Below are positions 21,694 through 28,699 of a DNA stretch of 41,776 nt, piece after piece; the stretch's first letter is position 1; the number at the start of each line of letters is the position of its first letter. The notes below the pieces were generated by a model. That model was given only the letters and a program-made list of their open reading frames with translations. It was not told the DNA's origin and did not search any database. Where the stretch lies: contig JAFSCH010000067.1 of the NCBI GenBank assembly GCA_017436865.1, positions 1 through 41,776 of the forward strand. The letters run 5' to 3'. The DNA comes from Lachnospiraceae bacterium. GTDB taxonomy: Bacteria > Bacillota > Clostridia > Lachnospirales > Lachnospiraceae. The translations under genes were made by a program, and so were the position numbers.

Positions 21694-21704
21694 TTCATTT
21701 TGCG
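21694..21704. promoter_or_regulatory. Switch operator O3 (one good half-site)
   Basis: TTCATTTTGCG retains the right half-site TTTTGCG but lacks the left CGCA. It lies between the two divergent promoters, upstream of the repressor -35. Confidence 0.55.
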
Positions 21705-21713
21705 TTTATCCTA

Positions 21714-21742
21714 TTTACAAACCGCACTTTTGCGTTTATAAT
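21714..21742 (+). promoter_or_regulatory. Repressor promoter with operator O4 in the spacer
   Basis: TTTACA (21714-21719), a 17-nt spacer and TATAAT (21737-21742) drive the CI-like gene. The spacer holds GCACTTTTGCG (O4, 21724-21734), a degenerate operator, which suggests autoregulation or Cro control at lower affinity. Confidence 0.8.
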
Positions 21743-21774
21743 GAAGTCACATCATATAGAAAGGGGGGAGTAAA

Positions 21775-22188
21775 ATGGGAAAAGAAAGAACCGCTGAATC
21801 ACGCGGCGAAGAATACGTTGCGTTTGGTCGCAACCTTGCCACTGCACGTGTCTCTCTTGGACTTTCACAAGCTGACATTGCAGCTCGCTTAGATATGCCC
21901 CAAAGTACATATGCAGGATATGAAAGCGGTACAAGAAAAGTTCCACTATCAGTAATTCTTCAGTTTTCAAATTTCTTTGGTAAAACACCAGATGAATTAA
22001 TTGGTATAAAAGAAATGGTTATATCTTCACCCAAATCTGTTCAAAGTACTTTTACAGATGAAGAATACAAACTTTTAAAATACTTTAATGACTTAAATAA
22101 AGATGGAAAGAAAAAACTTATAGAACGTGCTAGTGAATTGTTAGAACTCGGTTATATCGAAAAAGGGAAAGCAGAAAAAATGGCATAA
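21775..22188 (+). CDS. CI-like XRE repressor without cleavage domain
   Basis: A 137-residue repressor with an XRE helix-turn-helix at residues 18-75 (FGRNLATARVSLGLSQADIAARLDMPQSTYAGYESGTRKVP) and the following FFGKTPDELIGI helix. The C-terminal 50 residues are helical (FTDEEYKLLKYFNDLNKDGKKKLIERASELLELG). There is no peptidase S24 domain, so it cannot self-cleave like lambda CI. It starts behind AAAGGGGGGAG and lies in one operon with the Uma2 gene. Such short repressors are otherwise released by ImmA-type proteases or antirepressors; neither is visible here. Confidence 0.9.
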   Translation: MGKERTAESRGEEYVAFGRNLATARVSLGLSQADIAARLDMPQSTYAGYESGTRKVPLSVILQFSNFFGKTPDELIGIKEMVISSPKSVQSTFTDEEYKLLKYFNDLNKDGKKKLIERASELLELGYIEKGKAEKMA

Positions 22189-22254
22189 CATATCATGCCA
22201 AGAAAAACAGTAATGTTGTTAAAATTGATTTTAGATAATAGAAAGGAAGATTAT

Positions 22255-22800
22255 ATGCCGCAACTACAAGGAAATCATTACACAGCGCAAGACTATTGGA
22301 ACTTACCAGAAGGAACACGGGCTGAATTAATTGATGGTCAGCTTTATGCCATGGCTCCACCAAGCCGCATACATCAAGAACTGAGTTTCTCCATAGCAAG
22401 GAAAATTGCTGATTATATTGATTCTCATAATGGTGACTGTAAAGTATACCCTGCTCCATTTGCTGTAAATCTGAATGCAGATGATGAAACGTATGTGGAA
22501 CCAGATATCAGTGTTATATGTGATAAATCCAAATTAACAGACAAAGGTTGCAATGGCGCACCTGATCTAGTTGTTGAAATCGTTTCACCAAGCAGCCGCA
22601 AGATGGATTATAGTACAAAAAATACACTTTATTCCAACGCCGGGGTTCGTGAGTATTGGATTGTTGACCCGGTAAAAGAACGCACTACTACTTACCGTTA
22701 TGAAGAAGATGCTGCACCAACTATTATTCCTTTCAGTCAGCCTATATCTGTAGGAATTTATGATGATTTGATGATTAACATATCTGAATTAATGAAATAA
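22255..22800 (+). CDS. Uma2-family (DUF820) PD-(D/E)xK endonuclease
   Basis: From the ATG at 22255 (AGAAAGGAAG upstream) the product has 181 residues. Family motifs are AELIDGQLYAMAPPSRIHQEL near residue 23, VEPDISVICDKSKL near 80, PDLVVEIVSPSSRKMD near 100 and LYSNAGVREYWIVDP near 124, with catalytic Asp and Glu in PDLVVEIVSPS. Uma2 proteins are restriction-like nucleases of mostly unknown role. It is co-transcribed with the repressor, hence expressed in the lysogen, where a defence role against other phages is a possible but untested inference. Confidence 0.92.
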   Translation: MPQLQGNHYTAQDYWNLPEGTRAELIDGQLYAMAPPSRIHQELSFSIARKIADYIDSHNGDCKVYPAPFAVNLNADDETYVEPDISVICDKSKLTDKGCNGAPDLVVEIVSPSSRKMDYSTKNTLYSNAGVREYWIVDPVKERTTTYRYEEDAAPTIIPFSQPISVGIYDDLMINISELMK

Positions 22801-22970
22801 AAAATAAAAGGCCCCAGGCGGCAACCTGAAACCTTTTACATAGATTGTAACCCGTAAACCAAATGGCTTATGGATAGTTCAACCCTCGACAAGTTGAATT
22901 ATACCATAAGCCCCCAAATTTATAAAGGGCTTATTTTTTTATGCCCTTTTTTAAGAAAGAGGTCTTATAT
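22801..22970 (+). promoter_or_regulatory. Stem-loop array and putative attenuator upstream of the integrase
   Basis: The 170-nt gap holds consecutive structures. SL1: TAAAAGG (22805-22811) with CCTTTTA (22832-22838) and an inner CAGG/CCTG. SL3: GGCTTATGG (22865-22873) with CCATAAGCC (22904-22912), plus TAGTTCAAC/GTTGAATTA inside. SL4: ATAAGCCC (22906-22913) with GGGCTTAT (22927-22934), then T7. SL3 and SL4 share one arm and exclude each other, which is the logic of an antiterminator and terminator. The signal sensed is unknown, and it is not a riboswitch class I recognise. Confidence 0.6.
22906..22940 (+). terminator. Intrinsic terminator before the integrase
   Basis: An 8-bp stem ATAAGCCC/GGGCTTAT with a 13-nt AT-rich loop is followed by seven T. 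It ends the repressor-Uma2 transcript unless SL3 forms first. The integrase start codon is 30 nt further on, so integrase expression depends on readthrough. Confidence 0.75.
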
Positions 22971-24692
22971 ATGGCTAGAACTGTATCATTTCACACACTG
23001 AATGACCCAATCGTGGCTTTATATGTCCGCGTATCTACCGGGTACCAGGTAGACAAGGACAGCTTACCACATCAGAAAAAGGAATTAATGGCATATTGTA
23101 AACATATCTTACATATCCCGGAGAACCGCATCGAAATATTCGAGGATGCCGGGAAATCTGCAAAGAATACCAAACGCCCTGCATATGAACGCATGATGCA
23201 AAAGGTGCGCTCCGGGGAAATCTCCCATGTACTGGTCTACAAAATTGACCGTGTAAGCCGTAACCTGGTTGACTTCTCCCTTATGTATGATGATTTTAAA
23301 TCTAACCGTGTAACATTCATATCCTTGAATGAACAATTTGACACATCTAGTGCCATCGGAGAAGCGATTTTAAAAATCATCCTAGTATTTGCCGAACTGG
23401 AACGAAAAATGACATCAGAACGTGTTACAGACATTATGCTAGGACGTGCAAAGGATGGCTTATGGAATGGTGCCAATGTTCCCTTTGGCTACCAATGGGA
23501 TTCGGTTATTGAATTTCCTGTTGTCGATGAAAAAGAAGGTCCTATTGTAAAAATGATGTATGATATGTACGAAAGAATAAAATCTTCTACTAAAATACGT
23601 GATTACCTTAATCATAACGATATTCCTACCAAACGTGGTGGCGAATGGACAAGCAAGACAGTCGCGGATATTATTAGAAATCCTATCTATAAAGGAACCT
23701 ACCGTTATAATTACCGTGAAAGTGCCCGTGGACGTATCAAGCCCCAGGATGAATGGATTGTGCTTGATGATGTATTTACACCAATCGTTACCAAGGAACA
23801 ATGGGAATACTGTAATAAAACTATGGATTCCAACGCAATTGCCCGTAACAACATGGGCAGTCAATCCAAGAAAAAATATGACCATGTATTTGGTGGCTTG
23901 CTTCATTGCGGCGTTTGTGGCTCTAATATGATTTGTGATAAAGACCGCGCCAGGTCTAACGGCTTTGCACCATCAATATATCGTTGTGGTAATCGATGGA
24001 GAAAGAACACTTGCCGCCCAAAGAGCATATCAGATGTAACTCTTGGTCCTTTTGTATTCAACTATATAAAAAATGTTATCCAGGCAACAAAACAAACTGC
24101 TGCCATACAAAACATTGAAACCTTGGAAAGTATTCTTTTAGCCGGGGCTGAATTTAACAATGTAATTGGTATTGATCGCGCAGGGCTTACTGCCACATTT
24201 GAAGCACTTAAAAATTCAGTATCAACGGCAACTTATAAACCAATCCCCCTGGACACATCCGCCCCCGTGATTAGCAAGGAAGATATCCTAACCGCCGAGC
24301 TTGACAAAAATAACAAAGCCCTGGAAAGGCTTAGAAAATTATACTTATTTGATGAGAACGCTATGAGCGAAAAGGAATACTTAGAAACCAAGCAATCTTT
24401 GGAAGTAAGAAATGCCCAAATCAATAATGAGCTTGCAGAACTACGCCAGGATGAAGCCGACCCAGGAACCGCCATTGGTTTTATAAATTCCGCTTCCTCT
24501 TTCCTGGTAGCCCACAAACTGAACCAAGCGGAACATATAAAATATAGTGAGTTTGCCCCACTTGTGGATGATGCAGTATTGAAAGATTTTGTTGCTTCTG
24601 TGATTGACCATATTATTATCCTTGATGGAATGGTGGACACTATTGTTTTTAAGAACGGATTAACTCACAAATTCATTAGAAAAGAGAAATAG
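22971..24692 (+). CDS. int: Large serine recombinase (phage integrase)
   Basis: Starting at the ATG at 22971 (AAAGAGG upstream), 573 residues. The catalytic domain is at residues 14-155 (VALYVRVSTGYQVDKDSLPHQ, nucleophile Ser22; LVYKIDRVSRNLVDF). A Recombinase domain follows at about 160-290 (FGYQWDS, IRNPIYKGTYRYN). The zinc ribbon is near 305-345 (LLHCGVCGSNMICD, YRCGNRW) and a coiled-coil segment lies in the last 150 residues. It carries out attP x attB recombination, here into miaB. It is separated from the prophage end by a two-gene convergent operon. Confidence 0.95.
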   Translation: MARTVSFHTLNDPIVALYVRVSTGYQVDKDSLPHQKKELMAYCKHILHIPENRIEIFEDAGKSAKNTKRPAYERMMQKVRSGEISHVLVYKIDRVSRNLVDFSLMYDDFKSNRVTFISLNEQFDTSSAIGEAILKIILVFAELERKMTSERVTDIMLGRAKDGLWNGANVPFGYQWDSVIEFPVVDEKEGPIVKMMYDMYERIKSSTKIRDYLNHNDIPTKRGGEWTSKTVADIIRNPIYKGTYRYNYRESARGRIKPQDEWIVLDDVFTPIVTKEQWEYCNKTMDSNAIARNNMGSQSKKKYDHVFGGLLHCGVCGSNMICDKDRARSNGFAPSIYRCGNRWRKNTCRPKSISDVTLGPFVFNYIKNVIQATKQTAAIQNIETLESILLAGAEFNNVIGIDRAGLTATFEALKNSVSTATYKPIPLDTSAPVISKEDILTAELDKNNKALERLRKLYLFDENAMSEKEYLETKQSLEVRNAQINNELAELRQDEADPGTAIGFINSASSFLVAHKLNQAEHIKYSEFAPLVDDAVLKDFVASVIDHIIILDGMVDTIVFKNGLTHKFIRKEK

Positions 24693-24697
24693 GCGGC

Positions 24698-24892
24698 TTA
24701 TGACCGCTTATTCCTCTTAATCATTGAATCTATAAAACTCTTAATTTCCTCATATTCCTTGCTATTTTTCTCATAACCTTTTAATACATTGGCTTTATAG
24801 AACCTAATTCCCACATATCGCTTGCCTTTTTTAGATAATTCTCCTTTTTCTTCTCCCTTTCTTTTCTTACGTTTTTTTAAAATACATTTCAT
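24698..24892 (-). CDS. Small basic protein in prophage-end operon
   Basis: A 64-residue, extremely basic protein (MKCILKKRKKRKGEEKGELS...) with a C-terminal helix (KEYEEIKSFIDSMIKRNKRS). GAGGTGATGAG precedes the ATG, a good site. It follows the membrane-protein gene by 17 nt, so the pair forms an operon convergent with the integrase. A GCGG/CCGC hairpin overlaps its stop codon. Family not recognised; nucleic-acid binding is suggested only by charge. Confidence 0.65.
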   Translation of the reverse strand: MKCILKKRKKRKGEEKGELSKKGKRYVGIRFYKANVLKGYEKNSKEYEEIKSFIDSMIKRNKRS

Positions 24893-24909
24893 AGACTCAT
24901 CACCTCATG

Positions 24910-25386
24910 TTAAAACAAAGCACAAATTAACATACATAATATATACAATAGTAAAAATATGATTGCATTTTGTAAATTGTGTGCTTTTTTAGTATTCAGT
25001 TTTTTATATTCACTCACTATTGTTTTATAACTATTCCAAATAACTTCTGAAGCATATATTTTTCTTAAATGTTTTTTTGGTATTTCTTCAAAGCTAAAAT
25101 TATTGTAATCTTTTATCATAAAAACTACGCATGTATTATACATCGATATTGTGTAAGTCAATAAAAAAAGCAAAACAAAACATAAATTAGCAACTGATTT
25201 TATTGTAAGTTCCCCAGTTAGAAATTCGCTACAATTCAACATATCAATTTTATCGACAAGCCACAACACTGTTACACCATGAAATGCCATTAAATAACTT
25301 GCACGATTTTCTATATTCTCTTTTACCCCAATTTCAATATCATATTCTTTAGCTGCTGCTACAATATACTCCTGGGCAATTTTCAC
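24910..25386 (-). CDS. Three-helix membrane protein, possible SLATT/PycTM-like effector
   Basis: A 158-residue protein with a GTG start behind AAAGGGGTG. Helices are seen at about residues 28-47 (ASYLMAFHGVTVLWLVDKI), 64-92 and 138-158, with a soluble helical part between (KHLRKIYASEVIWNSYKTIV). The layout of two helices, cytosolic segment and terminal helix, with an N-terminal ENRASYLMAFHG motif, recalls SLATT and PycTM (DUF5706) membrane effectors of nucleotide-signalling defence systems. No cyclase gene is nearby. The location at the prophage end, with its own leader, is typical of a moron. The family link is a hypothesis. Confidence 0.6.
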   Translation of the reverse strand: MKIAQEYIVAAAKEYDIEIGVKENIENRASYLMAFHGVTVLWLVDKIDMLNCSEFLTGELTIKSVANLCFVLLFLLTYTISMYNTCVVFMIKDYNNFSFEEIPKKHLRKIYASEVIWNSYKTIVSEYKKLNTKKAHNLQNAIIFLLLYILCMLICALF

Positions 25387-25460
25387 TTACTCACCCCTTT
25401 CAAATCCTATTTACAAATCTCATATATTATATCGGTATAACTTGAGAATTAATTTATAAA

Positions 25461-25509
25461 AATGACTGTATTATTTATGGTATTTTACCATTTCTATAAC
25501 ACAGTCATT
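25461..25509. terminator. Bidirectional terminator at the prophage boundary
   Basis: AATGACTGT (25461-25469) pairs with ACAGTCATT (25501-25509), with an inner ATGGT/ACCAT stem; A-runs and T-runs flank both sides. It would stop transcripts from the truncated miaB entering the prophage and anything moving outward. The miaB fragment's new stop codon lies inside it. Confidence 0.8.
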
Positions 25510-25739
25510 TTTTGAAATTTTCTATTTATGCGGTTTTTACTAATCAAGGTAGTGAAGTTCATCTGACAACCGAAGGTCTGTGCACAAGCCGTCAGCTTTC
25601 GTCCCTTTTTCTCTTCCTGCTCTGCCAAAATCCCCTGCATTTTCTTTATATAATAATACTGTCTTTCAGGCTCCTTTGTTGGAGCTTCTTTTGTAAGGTC
25701 AATTTCTTCTAAAATCTTTTCTAATTCCATATCTAACAT
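25494..25739 (-). pseudogene. miaB: miaB 5' fragment, interrupted by the prophage
   Basis: The first 60 residues match MiaB, the radical-SAM methylthiotransferase that makes ms2i6A37 in tRNA: EEIDLTKEAPTKEPERQYYYI, then KKGRKLTACAQTFGCQMN. In intact MiaB the sequence continues into the rest of the Fe-S and SAM domains. Here it changes after CQMN to FTTLISKNRINRKFQKMTVL and stops, 81 residues in all. Only the first cluster cysteine remains, so the product cannot be active. The rest of the gene should lie left of the prophage, outside the window; excision would restore it. Confidence 0.93.
25545..25566. other. Attachment site junction (attL/attR) in miaB
   Basis: MiaB homology ends at the codon for Asn in CQMN (25557-25559) and phage sequence begins. 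Large serine recombinases exchange at a 2-bp core inside a short common sequence, so the crossover lies within a few bases of this point. The exact core needs the other junction, which is outside the window. Confidence 0.75.
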
Positions 25740-25875
25740 TTTGCCAATTCCTTCCCACCTAATGCCTTATAACATCACAGCGCTTAATCTATAAAATCCT
25801 AAACCGTTACACATTATATCTAATTTTCCTGTAATATGCAAGAACTGTTGCTGTTCACTCCGTTCCAATAACATA

Positions 25876-25905
25876 CAAAAACCCTACGGTATCACTCCAT
25901 AGGGT
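25876..25905 (-). terminator. Intrinsic terminator after the SH3-like gene
   Basis: On the minus strand ACCCTATGG (25905-25897) pairs with CCGTAGGGT (25889-25881), 9 bp with one G-U pair and a 7-nt loop, followed by TTTTTG. It lies 14 nt after the stop codon. Confidence 0.85.
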
Positions 25906-25918
25906 CTATGATTATATA

Positions 25919-26692
25919 TTACTTTATTTGCATAATATCCTTAAGAATACCATACATTCCGTTTCTAGTACCATCATCATTTACATAAGCATGAGGAACT
26001 GCTACAGCATCTTTCTTATAAAGAGAAGCATCCGTTGAGAAGCATTTAATCTGTCCCCAATTAAACAAAGAAGTATCTTTAAAATATACTTCCCATATTT
26101 CATTTTTATTCCATGTGTATTTGCCTAGCAATACATTATGCTTTTTGGAATAATAAAAGGTCAGAGGGTATTCAGAATAATATATCATAACCGCTCTTCC
26201 ATCATGATAGGTATAAATCTCTTTACCACTCAAATCAAATAATTCCGGAATCCCATCACCTGTCACATCTAATAAACCAAATGAAGTACTATAACTCTGC
26301 ATTTGCTCTAACTGAATACGATATGCCTCGGCAAACTTTTCTAGATTTTCCAAAACCTTCTGTTTCTCTGTTTTGACCGGTTCTATCTGCCCTACTAAAT
26401 ATGGACCAGGAATATAATAATTTCCATTTAAATCCACTTGATAAAAACCGTTATCTGTAATTCCTGTTACAGTTACATTCACAAATCGCTCTATATATAC
26501 AACAACACCTGAATATAAATCCGGTGTTGCAAAAACAGGCGTCCCAGATGTTGTATACATTTTTACATTCACCGGAGTAACTGCTAATGCATATGTCGTA
26601 ATAGGTTTGTAAGAACCTACTATACAGAAAACTAATACCATACTAAACGCAACACATCTTAATATGCGTTTCCATATTTTTTTCATACCCAT
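25919..26692 (-). CDS. Secreted SH3-like domain protein
   Basis: A 257-residue protein with a signal peptide or N-terminal anchor (KKIWKRILRCVAFSMVLVFC, about residues 3-35). An SH3-like part follows at about 38-100 (VKMYTTSGTPVFATPDLYSG, NGFYQVDLNGNYYIPGPYL). The C-terminal part contains a calcium-loop-like FGLLDVTGDGIPELFDLSG segment, common in Lachnospiraceae secreted proteins. It is a single-gene unit with a TTGACA-18-TATAAT promoter and its own terminator. A cell-envelope role is likely; ligand unknown. Confidence 0.75.
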   Translation of the reverse strand: MGMKKIWKRILRCVAFSMVLVFCIVGSYKPITTYALAVTPVNVKMYTTSGTPVFATPDLYSGVVVYIERFVNVTVTGITDNGFYQVDLNGNYYIPGPYLVGQIEPVKTEKQKVLENLEKFAEAYRIQLEQMQSYSTSFGLLDVTGDGIPELFDLSGKEIYTYHDGRAVMIYYSEYPLTFYYSKKHNVLLGKYTWNKNEIWEVYFKDTSLFNWGQIKCFSTDASLYKKDAVAVPHAYVNDDGTRNGMYGILKDIMQIK

Positions 26693-26756
26693 TCCCCTTT
26701 TCTTGGTTAAAATAATATATAAACATAATTGACCACTTTAGTCATTCTACAATATT

Positions 26757-26786
26757 ATTATACCGAGTTGTCAGAAGAATTGTCAA
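26757..26786 (-). promoter_or_regulatory. Promoter of the SH3-like gene
   Basis: On the minus strand TTGACA (26786-26781), an 18-nt spacer and TATAAT (26762-26757), 65 nt before the start codon. Both hexamers are consensus. Confidence 0.8.
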
Positions 26787-26795
26787 TGCATGGTA

Positions 26796-28079
26796 CTATT
26801 TTTCTAAATTTTTAAAATGAAACTCTTTTTTACCAGTTGCATAATCATCCACAATCTGTCCTGTTCCAAACAGTTTATACTTATAGGTCACAAGTCCTTC
26901 TAACCCAACCGGACCTCTTGCATGAATCTTACCGGTACTAATTCCAACCTCAGCACCAAATCCATAACGAAAACCATCTGCAAAACGTGTGGAGCAATTT
27001 TGGTACACACCAGCGGAATCTACCATTCTCATAAAATATTCAGCAGCTTCTTTGTCCTCTGTTAAAATACAATCCGTATGGTGAGAACCATATTTATTAA
27101 TATGATATACTGCTTCTTCTATATCAGAAACTGTTTTTGCTGAAATGATTAAATCAAGATACTCTGTTTCAAAATCCTCATCTGTTGCATGAAGGGTATT
27201 ATACTTACCAGCAATATCATTTGTTGCACGAAGCTCAATCTGTTTCTCTTCAAATGCATTCTGTAACGCAGGAATCAACTTATCTACAGCATCTTTATGT
27301 ACAAGCAAAGTTTCTACCGCATTGCAAGCCGCTGTATACTGTGTCTTAGCATCAACAATAACAGGAATTGCTTTTTCTAAATCAAAATCCTTATCTACAT
27401 AAATGTGACAAATACCATCAGCATGTCCCATAACAGGAATCTTGGTGTTATTCATAATATACTGTACAAAAGCATTGGAACCTCTTGGTATCAATAAGTC
27501 TACAGACTCATGACAAGCCAACAATTCCGCAATCTCATCACGAAGCTCGGCTTGGAATAAACATCCTTCTGGCAATCCATTTTCAAGTGCAGTCTTATAT
27601 ATTACATCAAACAACAACTTATTGGTGTATTTTGTTTCGCTACCTCCTTTAAGAATCGCACAATTACCACTCTTAATACACAAGGATGCAATCTGCACCA
27701 ATGCATCGGGTCTTGCCTCAAAAATAACACCGATAACGCCAATCGGACAGCTTTCTCTTACCAACACTAAATTCTCATCAAGTTCACGTTTTAACTGAAC
27801 CTGAGACAATGGATCGGAAAGTGTAATCAGATTCTGGATACCCTTCACCGAATCCTGTAACTTCTGTTCTGTGAATTTTAATCTTTTTACAACTGCTGCC
27901 GGGATCTGATTCTTCTCTGCTTCTTCTAAATCTTTTGCATTTTCTGCAAAAATCTGTTCCTTATTTGCAAGCAATGCTTCTGCAATTGCTGACAAAGCCT
28001 GATTTCTTGTCTCAATTGATGTAGCTGCCATCTGTGGGCTGTCTATTTTCATAGCCGCAGCTTTTTCTTTCACTGTCAT
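26796..28079 (-). CDS. proA: Glutamate-5-semialdehyde dehydrogenase (gamma-glutamyl phosphate reductase)
   Basis: Starting at the ATG at 28079 (AAGGTG 8 nt upstream; a GTG at 28088 is possible), 427 residues, the normal length. Recognisable parts are RPDALVQIASLCIKSGNCAILKGG for cofactor binding, TQYTAACNAVETLLV with the catalytic cysteine, and the C-terminal STRFADGFRYGFGAEVGIST and HARGPVGLEGLVTYK. It reduces gamma-glutamyl phosphate with NADPH in proline synthesis. proB lies upstream in the same direction, separated by two small genes. Confidence 0.97.
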   Translation of the reverse strand: MTVKEKAAAMKIDSPQMAATSIETRNQALSAIAEALLANKEQIFAENAKDLEEAEKNQIPAAVVKRLKFTEQKLQDSVKGIQNLITLSDPLSQVQLKRELDENLVLVRESCPIGVIGVIFEARPDALVQIASLCIKSGNCAILKGGSETKYTNKLLFDVIYKTALENGLPEGCLFQAELRDEIAELLACHESVDLLIPRGSNAFVQYIMNNTKIPVMGHADGICHIYVDKDFDLEKAIPVIVDAKTQYTAACNAVETLLVHKDAVDKLIPALQNAFEEKQIELRATNDIAGKYNTLHATDEDFETEYLDLIISAKTVSDIEEAVYHINKYGSHHTDCILTEDKEAAEYFMRMVDSAGVYQNCSTRFADGFRYGFGAEVGISTGKIHARGPVGLEGLVTYKYKLFGTGQIVDDYATGKKEFHFKNLEK

Positions 28080-28099
28080 TACACTCACCTTTTCCTTTT

Positions 28100-28678
28100 C
28101 TATACTCTAAGAAATGAATACTGAATCTCTTCTGTTATTATTTTGTCCATTTTTATGTCGTGTTCATCATGTGGAATTTCTTCCACAACCTGATTGGAAA
28201 AACATAATCCTATCACCGTCATTTGACGTTTATCTTTCAAGAATCTGTCATAAAATCCTTTTCCATATCCTACACGATAACCCTTTGCATCAAAAGCAAC
28301 TCCTGGAACAATAATTAAAGTATCTTCGCTACATTTAAAACGATACAAATAGTGCTCATCCACAACAGGTTCTTTTATTCCCTTATATCCACTCTCTAAT
28401 TGTTTTACCGATACCACCTGATAAAACTCCATCGTTCCATCCTCATTCGACTTTGGGAAAAAGACTTTTTTCTTACGCAAAACAGCATCTTCAAAAATCT
28501 CTCTAGTCATAACTTCATGACGATAGTCTGCATAGAGCAAAACGTTATCTGCTTCTTCATATTCCGGCGTTTTAATCACCTTTTGTGCAATCAGACTACT
28601 TTTTTGCAAAACATCTTCACTTACCATCTGATTTCTAACCTGTATGATTCGTTTTCTTATCTGCTCTTTTGTCTCCAT
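28100..28678 (-). CDS. 5-formyltetrahydrofolate cyclo-ligase
   Basis: From the ATG at 28678 (GGGAG 9 nt upstream) the enzyme has 192 residues. Motifs are KEQIRKRIIQVRNQM at the N-terminus, YADYRHEVMTREI, and the nucleotide-binding IVPGVAFDAKGYRVGYGKGFYDRFL near residue 130. It converts 5-formyl-THF to 5,10-methenyl-THF using ATP. It lies between the DUF896 gene and proA, 20 nt upstream of the latter, so it is probably co-transcribed with the proline genes although the pathway differs. Confidence 0.95.
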   Translation of the reverse strand: METKEQIRKRIIQVRNQMVSEDVLQKSSLIAQKVIKTPEYEEADNVLLYADYRHEVMTREIFEDAVLRKKKVFFPKSNEDGTMEFYQVVSVKQLESGYKGIKEPVVDEHYLYRFKCSEDTLIIVPGVAFDAKGYRVGYGKGFYDRFLKDKRQMTVIGLCFSNQVVEEIPHDEHDIKMDKIITEEIQYSFLRV

Positions 28679-28699
28679 GACTGAATCTCCCACAAAACA

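Larger units (their letters stand above)
1..25557. mobile_element. Siphovirus-type prophage integrated in miaB (left end outside window)
   Basis: A continuous set of phage modules runs from integrase and lysis-lysogeny switch through replication, packaging, head and tail genes. The right boundary is the point near 25,557 where MiaB homology stops after CQMN. The left boundary and the lysis genes are not in the window. Head genes are HK97-type (TerL, portal, ClpP-like protease, capsid), and the tail has a long tape measure and Dit, so a long non-contractile tail is inferred. Structural ORFs look intact, but whether the prophage can be induced cannot be judged here. Confidence 0.93.

Noticed and set aside
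22863-22877. MAYG-stop mini-frame in the integrase leader
   Set aside because: Could be a leader peptide for attenuation but has no ribosome binding site; too short to claim.
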